The notes under the pieces were generated by a model. It saw nothing but the letters and a program-made list of their open reading frames with translations. It was not told where the DNA came from and ran no database searches. Below, piece after piece: positions 59,375 through 64,000 of a DNA stretch of 64,000 bases (positions are counted from its first letter, which is position 1; each line of letters begins with the position of its first letter). The stretch covers positions 10,534-74,533 of the forward strand of contig DASXRC010000037.1 in the NCBI GenBank assembly GCA_036506795.1. The letters run 5' to 3'. Made by a program: the position numbers and the translations under genes. Source of the DNA: DASXRC01 sp036506795 (lineage in GTDB: Bacteria; Actinomycetota; Actinomycetes; Mycobacteriales; Micromonosporaceae).

Positions 59375-61210
59375 ATGAGCAGCGTTCCCATCGCCGCCCA
59401 CGCCATGCTGTCGGACTGCCACTCCGCCGCCCTGGTGACCGCCGACGGGTCAGTGGACTGGCTGTGCTTCCCGCGGTTCGACAGCCCGTCGGTGTTCGGG
59501 CGGCTGCTGGACGACGCGGCCGGGCACTGGTCGATGCGGCCCGTGGGCGAGTACGCCGCGCGGCGCCGCTACGTGGATCGAACGCTCGTGCTCGAGACGA
59601 CGTTCCGTACGCCGACCGGGACCCTGGTACTGACGGACGCGCTCGCGATGGTCCCCGACAACCTCGGCCACGCGCTCGGCAAGGGGGCACCCCGCCTGCT
59701 GATCCGATCGGCGGCGTGCACCGACGGTGCTGTCGAGATGGAGGTGTCGTACGCGCCGCGGCCGGAGTACGGCCTGCTCCGGCCGCTGCTATCGGTCGTC
59801 GACGGCGGGATAACCGCGCGCGGCGGCGCCGAGTGGCTCGTGTTGTCGACGCCGGTCGCGTGCGCCGTCGCCGCCTCGACTGCGACCGCCAGGATCACGT
59901 TGACCGCCGGGGAGACTGTCCACTTCGGACTGCACCGCTCGACCCTGGAGGAGCGGCCGGCTCGCGTGTGGGGCCAGGCCGAGCTCGCGGACCGGCTGGC
60001 GGGCACGGTGGCCGCGTGGGCTTCCTGGTCGCGGCTGCACCAGAACTACGAGGGTCCGTGGCGGGATCTCGTCCACCACAGCGGCCGGGTGCTGCGGGGC
60101 CTGACATTCCAGCCCAGCGGCGCCATCGTCGCCGCGGCGACCACGTCGCTGCCCGAGGACATCGGTGGGGAGCGCAACTGGGACTACCGGTACTCCTGGG
60201 TCCGCGACGCCAGCTTCACGATGGAGGCCCTGTGGGTGGCCGCCTGCCCGGACGAGGCCAGCGACTTCTTCGCGTTCATGACGACGGCGGTCGCCAGCGC
60301 CGTCGGCCCCGGCACGCCGCTGCAGATCATGTTTGGTGTCGCCGGCGAGCACGACCTGACCGAGCGGACTCTGCCGCACCTGCGTGGCTGGCGCGACAGC
60401 CGGCCGGTCCGGGTCGGCAACGCGGCCTGGCGCCAGCAGCAGATCGACGTGTACGGGGAGCTGCTCGGCGCAGCCCACCGGCTGGCCGATCAGATCACGA
60501 CGGTCGACGACCAGATGCGCGCCCTGATGGTTGCCCTCGCCGACAGCGCCGCGGAGCGCTGGCGGGAGCCCGATCAAGGCATCTGGGAGGTACGCGGCGA
60601 GCCACGGCACTTCCTGTACTCGAAGGTGATGTGCTGGGTCGCGCTCGACCGAGCGATCAAGCTCGCGCCGAAGTTCCATGTGGCCGGCCGGATTAGCGGC
60701 TGGACGGCCGCCCGGGACGAGATCTGGGAGACCGTCGTTCGCGATGGGTGGAGCGACACCGCGGGCGCGTTCACCCAGACCTTCGGCGGCGCCGACCTGG
60801 ACGCCGCGAACCTGATGATGCCGATCGTGGGGTTCCTGCCCGCCGACGACCCGCGGATGCTGGCCACCATCGAAGCCGTCGCCGACCGGCTCACCGACGC
60901 CCGCGGCCTGGTCTACCGGTACCGCACCGAGGCCGGGGTGGACGGGCTAGCCGGCCGGGAGGGCACGTTTCTGCTGTGCACGTTCTGGCTCGCCCAGGCG
61001 TTCGCGCAGGCGGGGCGGCTGTCGCAGGCTCGCGACGTCTTCGAGCGGGCCATCGCGTACGTCAACGACGTCGGGCTGCTCGCCGAGGAGGTCGACCCCG
61101 ATAGCGGCGAGCTGCTGGGCAACTTCCCGCAGGCGTTCAGCCACATTGGACTCGTCAACGCCGCGTGGGCCATCGCGCAGGCCGAGCACAATCGTGAGCC
61201 CAGCGATTGA
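59375..61210 (+). CDS. GH15 glycoside hydrolase (trehalase/glucoamylase-like)
   Basis: 611 residues. The N-terminal beta-sandwich begins with HSAALVTADGSVDWLCFPRF, and the (alpha/alpha)6 barrel follows from about 250 (GGERNWDYRYSWVRDASFTM). The catalytic pair is seen in REPDQGIWEVRGEPRHFL (acid) and GLLAEEVDPDSGELLGNFPQ (base). No signal peptide, so it is cytosolic. In mycobacteria this GH15 subgroup includes trehalase, while others are glucoamylases or glucodextranases. It is the second gene of a unit with galT, which suggests breakdown of stored alpha-glucans or trehalose. The substrate is inference. Confidence 0.87.
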   Translation: MSSVPIAAHAMLSDCHSAALVTADGSVDWLCFPRFDSPSVFGRLLDDAAGHWSMRPVGEYAARRRYVDRTLVLETTFRTPTGTLVLTDALAMVPDNLGHALGKGAPRLLIRSAACTDGAVEMEVSYAPRPEYGLLRPLLSVVDGGITARGGAEWLVLSTPVACAVAASTATARITLTAGETVHFGLHRSTLEERPARVWGQAELADRLAGTVAAWASWSRLHQNYEGPWRDLVHHSGRVLRGLTFQPSGAIVAAATTSLPEDIGGERNWDYRYSWVRDASFTMEALWVAACPDEASDFFAFMTTAVASAVGPGTPLQIMFGVAGEHDLTERTLPHLRGWRDSRPVRVGNAAWRQQQIDVYGELLGAAHRLADQITTVDDQMRALMVALADSAAERWREPDQGIWEVRGEPRHFLYSKVMCWVALDRAIKLAPKFHVAGRISGWTAARDEIWETVVRDGWSDTAGAFTQTFGGADLDAANLMMPIVGFLPADDPRMLATIEAVADRLTDARGLVYRYRTEAGVDGLAGREGTFLLCTFWLAQAFAQAGRLSQARDVFERAIAYVNDVGLLAEEVDPDSGELLGNFPQAFSHIGLVNAAWAIAQAEHNREPSD

Positions 61211-61381
61211 CCGCCAGCAACGTAAGGACCTAGGCTGGCTCCACCAATGACACGGAAGGCGACCGCCCCACGCCTGGTCCGCTGATTTACGTCCCCTTAT
61301 CCGCCTCTCACCTGCTCACCAAGCTCGGCGTGTTCGAGTGCGCCTGCGCGTGGGGCCGCCTGCGCAAGGGAAGGAGTACAG

Positions 61382-63823
61382 GTGAAGCGACCCCAAGCGC
61401 CCCGAAACACGGTGCGTCTGTTGACAGTCGCCGCGGCGCTGGCTCTCGCCGTAGTGACGGCACCGGCGCCCTCCTTCGCGGAGCCCGCCCCGGGCGACAT
61501 CCCGGCGTGCGACGCCGACGATCCCGAGTTCGGCACCAACTGCGAGGAGGCCGAGGACGAGGGTGACATCCGCGATGCGTACCTCGATTCCCGGCAGATC
61601 CCGGGAGACGTGATCACGACGGGCGACCTCGAGCTCGCCGCGCAACAGGCGGCGGCCATCCCCCGGGATCTCACCGGGCTGGTGAATCCGAACTGGCGGT
61701 TCGTCGGACCGTCCAATGTGGGTGGCCGGGTGACCGACATCGCCCCGGACCCCACGCAGCCCGACACGGTCTACGTCGGGGTGTCGACCGCCGGCGTATG
61801 GAAGAGCACCGACGGCGGCGTGACGATGACCAAGGCCTGGCCGGACGACTTTCCCCAGTCGATCGGCGCGGTCACGGTCGCACCCAACGGTGACATCTGG
61901 GTGGGAACCGGCGAGGTGAACCCCGGTGGTGGGAGCCTGAGCTACGGCGGTGACGGGGTTTACCGCTCGACGGACGACGGCGTGACCTGGACCCGCGTGG
62001 GGCTGGCCGGCTCGAGCACGATCGGGGCCATCCGGTTCAACCCGCAGAATCCCAACGTCGTGTACGTCGCGTCCGGCGGCTCGCTGTTCGCCGCGGGCGG
62101 CGTCCGGGGCCTGTACAAGTCGACCGACTACGGCGCGACCTTCACGCGAATCCTCGCCGGCGCGAACGACTTCACCGGCGCGACGGACATCGCGATGGAT
62201 CCGGCAAACCCGGACAAGCTGTTCGTGCCGATGTGGGATCACCACCGCGAGGCACTGTGCCGGTGCTACACGGGGCCGGGCACCGGGCTGTACCTCACCA
62301 CCGACGGCGGGGCCAGCTGGACCAGGCTCGAGAATGACCGGATCACGTCGTTCACCCCGGGCGACACGATCGGCTTCGCATCGAGCACCAGCAACACCGT
62401 CGGGGCCCAGGCGCGCATGGCCGTCGCGATCGCGCCGAACGACCCGAACCGGGTGTACGTCACGACCGGCAACTGGTCGCAGACCGTGAACGGCGGCGGG
62501 CCTGACCAGCGCGGCTTCCGTGGCTACTACCGGTCCGACGACGGCGGCGCCACGTTCCAGACGATGACTGCCGCCAACCCCGGTGGCGACACGGTCTGGA
62601 CCTCGAAGATCTGGATCGACCCCGTGAACGCCGACCGGCTGTTCATCGCCGGTGTCAGCCTGCGGGTCTCCGCGAACGGCGGCGCGACCTGGTCGAACGT
62701 CACCAGCCTGCATGTGGACCACCACGCGATGGCCTGGGACCCGACGACGCCGGGCCGGGTCTTCGAGGGCAACGACGGCGGGTTCTACTCGTCGACCGGA
62801 AACGGTGCCAACGGCACGTGGACAGAGGCCCTGAACGAGCCGTGGACCCAGTTCTACACCGTCGATGTCAGCGAACAGACGGCCGACCGGGTCGTCGGCG
62901 GCACCCAGGACAACGGCTGCCTGCGGTCGTGGAACTCGGCCGGTGTGGTGACCGGCGCCTGGGGCTCGTACGGCGGTTGCGGCGACGGCTTGTACACCCT
63001 GATCGACCCGAGCAACCAGAACAACGTGTACGCCTGCTCGCAGTTCGGGTTCTGCTCGCGCTCGGTCAACGCCGGCAACAACAGCACCGGATTCATCAAC
63101 GCGACCACGTCGGACCGGCGCAACTGGCAGACGCCCGTCGTGCTCGACCCGAGCACGCCGTCGACCGTGTACTACGGCGGCAACATCCTCAACCGGTCCA
63201 CCAACATGGCGGTGAGCTTCACGGCGATCAGCCCCAGCCTGAGCAACCCGGCTTCGGGCACCGACCCGTCGTACCCGTTCGGGACGCTCACCGCGGTGGC
63301 CGTCGCCAAGACCAACGCCAACGTCGTCTACGCGGGCACGGACGATGGCTGGCTGTGGGGGACCAAGAACCTCGGCGCGACGTGGACCAGGTTCACCGAC
63401 CCGGCCCTGCCGATCCGCTGGGTCACCCACCTCGCGGTCGATCCGACAAACGCCGGCAAAGCGTATGTGACCTACTCAGGTCTCCGCAACGCCGACAACA
63501 ACGCGCACGTGCTGCGCACGACCGACGGCGGCGCCCACTGGACGGACATCAGCGGCAACCTGCCGTTCGCGCCGACCCAGGACGTCGTCGTCGATCCGCT
63601 CAACCCGAACCGGATCTTCGTCGCGAGCGACCTCGGGGTCTTCACGGCAAACGTGGCGAAGGCCGGAAGCCAGAATCCAACCGTGACGTGGTACCGGCTC
63701 GGCATGGGGCTGCCCCGTGCACCCGTCGACGATCTGGAGTACCAGGCGAGCACCAACACGCTATACGCGGCGACCTACGGCCGCAGCATCTGGAGCATCC
63801 AGCTGGATCGCGACGATCAGTAG
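61382..63823 (+). CDS. large secreted Asp-box (BNR/sialidase-fold) repeat protein
   Basis: 813 residues from GTG 61382, with AAGGAAG upstream. Signal peptide to about residue 33 (ALALAVVTAPAPSFAE). At least seven Asp-box repeats are seen, for example KSTDGGVTMT, STDDGVTWTRV, STDYGATFTRI, TTDGGASWTRL, SDDGGATFQTM, SANGGATWSNV and TTDGGAHWTDI. These form two beta-propellers as in sortilin/VPS10 and xyloglucanase (GH74) proteins. No catalytic aspartates could be assigned, and the protein ends without an anchor, so it is probably released. It stands alone. Possible roles are glycan binding or hydrolysis. Confidence 0.83.
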   Translation: MKRPQAPRNTVRLLTVAAALALAVVTAPAPSFAEPAPGDIPACDADDPEFGTNCEEAEDEGDIRDAYLDSRQIPGDVITTGDLELAAQQAAAIPRDLTGLVNPNWRFVGPSNVGGRVTDIAPDPTQPDTVYVGVSTAGVWKSTDGGVTMTKAWPDDFPQSIGAVTVAPNGDIWVGTGEVNPGGGSLSYGGDGVYRSTDDGVTWTRVGLAGSSTIGAIRFNPQNPNVVYVASGGSLFAAGGVRGLYKSTDYGATFTRILAGANDFTGATDIAMDPANPDKLFVPMWDHHREALCRCYTGPGTGLYLTTDGGASWTRLENDRITSFTPGDTIGFASSTSNTVGAQARMAVAIAPNDPNRVYVTTGNWSQTVNGGGPDQRGFRGYYRSDDGGATFQTMTAANPGGDTVWTSKIWIDPVNADRLFIAGVSLRVSANGGATWSNVTSLHVDHHAMAWDPTTPGRVFEGNDGGFYSSTGNGANGTWTEALNEPWTQFYTVDVSEQTADRVVGGTQDNGCLRSWNSAGVVTGAWGSYGGCGDGLYTLIDPSNQNNVYACSQFGFCSRSVNAGNNSTGFINATTSDRRNWQTPVVLDPSTPSTVYYGGNILNRSTNMAVSFTAISPSLSNPASGTDPSYPFGTLTAVAVAKTNANVVYAGTDDGWLWGTKNLGATWTRFTDPALPIRWVTHLAVDPTNAGKAYVTYSGLRNADNNAHVLRTTDGGAHWTDISGNLPFAPTQDVVVDPLNPNRIFVASDLGVFTANVAKAGSQNPTVTWYRLGMGLPRAPVDDLEYQASTNTLYAATYGRSIWSIQLDRDDQ

Positions 63824-63877
63824 CGCCGGTTGGGTCGTGGAACGGACGTGGGCCGTTGAGCCCTCTTGAGTCCCATG

Positions 63878-63951
63878 ACATCTGTCGCGGTTCATGTCCC
63901 GGTACATCTGTCACATGATCACAGTGGGGGCGGCCGGCTTGACTTTCCTAC
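63878..63951 (+). mobile_element. possible left end of an insertion sequence
   Basis: ACATCTGTC occurs twice (63879-63887 and 63904-63912), with TTCATGTCCC between and TGATCAC after the second copy, 40 bp before an ORF that runs off the edge. Repeats of this type occur at ends of transposase genes with upstream hairpins. No complete inverted terminus can be seen because the element is cut. Confidence 0.3.
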
Positions 63952-64000
63952 ATGTCGAGCCGGCCGCTTACGGTGAAGGCGATGGATGCCCTGCTTCAGG
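63952..64000 (+). CDS. start of an ORF cut by the window edge (possible transposase)
   Basis: ATG 63952 opens a frame that reads MSSRPLTVKAMDALLQ before the window ends. The context of repeated ACATCTGTC and the TVKAMDALLQ start are reminiscent of helix-turn-helix transposases of the IS481 or IS3 type, but 16 codons are not enough to decide. Confidence 0.25.
   Translation, partial: MSSRPLTVKAMDALLQ

Noticed and set aside
61316..63430. 704-codon minus-strand frame opposite the Asp-box protein
   Set aside because: Same GC-shadow effect, with no domain-like segment and no ribosome site. The plus-strand frame has clear repeats and a signal peptide.

Overview
The window is a high-GC chromosomal segment of an actinomycete. 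A filamentous, Micromonosporaceae-like organism is the best guess. The evidence is strong G/C bias at third codon positions, many GTG starts, candidate leaderless promoters, an F420/deazaflavin-type reductase, a DUF574-type methyltransferase, an L,D-transpeptidase and an actinobacterial hopanoid operon. No rRNA, tRNA, CRISPR array or phage was found. The genus is an inference from style, not from a marker gene.

Layout. 1-8.7 kb holds housekeeping and accessory genes: the tail of a PLP decarboxylase, a YciO-type protein, an amino-acid permease divergent from a LysR regulator, PspC and DUF1345 membrane proteins, a broken MFS transporter, an EamA exporter divergent from a CGNR zinc-finger regulator across a 33-bp palindrome, a GNAT protein, an SRPBCC protein and a LigC-like ATP-dependent DNA ligase. 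8.7-20 kb holds a D,D-carboxypeptidase, a SufR-like regulator, DUF2231, GTP cyclohydrolase I, methyltransferases, a TetR gene behind an SDR remnant, a Ddn-like protein, a lone isoamylase-N domain protein, an L,D-transpeptidase, an aquaporin, a PEBP-like lipoprotein and a PAS-GGDEF-EAL protein paired with a DUF574 methyltransferase. 20-27 kb holds a Gfo/Idh/MocA oxidoreductase, an acyl-CoA synthetase, an SDR, a DMT-like membrane protein and a PAP2-acyltransferase fusion, which looks like a neutral-lipid set.

28.5-38.8 kb is a tightly overlapping operon for hopanoids, divergent from a PucR-type regulator: hpnC, hpnD, hpnE, a polyprenyl diphosphate synthase, squalene-hopene cyclase, a fused HpnG-like nucleosidase/IspH, hpnH and dxs. 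It joins two MEP-pathway enzymes to squalene synthesis, cyclisation and the first steps of C35 side-chain building. Next come a CtpE-like P-type ATPase, NAD kinase, an acyltransferase, a metallophosphatase, an orphan lipoprotein and a glutamate decarboxylase/class II amidotransferase pair.

47.9-54.2 kb is an alpha-glucoside uptake and hydrolysis locus: binding protein, two permeases and a GH13 enzyme, divergent from a LacI regulator. No ATPase gene is present, so a shared one is presumed. After that come an OafB-type acyltransferase, a secreted intradiol dioxygenase, a frameshifted nuclease/phosphatase gene, galT with a GH15 enzyme, and a secreted Asp-box (BNR) repeat protein. The right edge may enter a mobile element.

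The points most worth a second look are the PAP2-acyltransferase fusion, the HpnG-IspH fusion, an 82-bp palindromic element present twice, a cluster of three short hairpins, the EamA/CGNR operator, and several small scars of gene decay.
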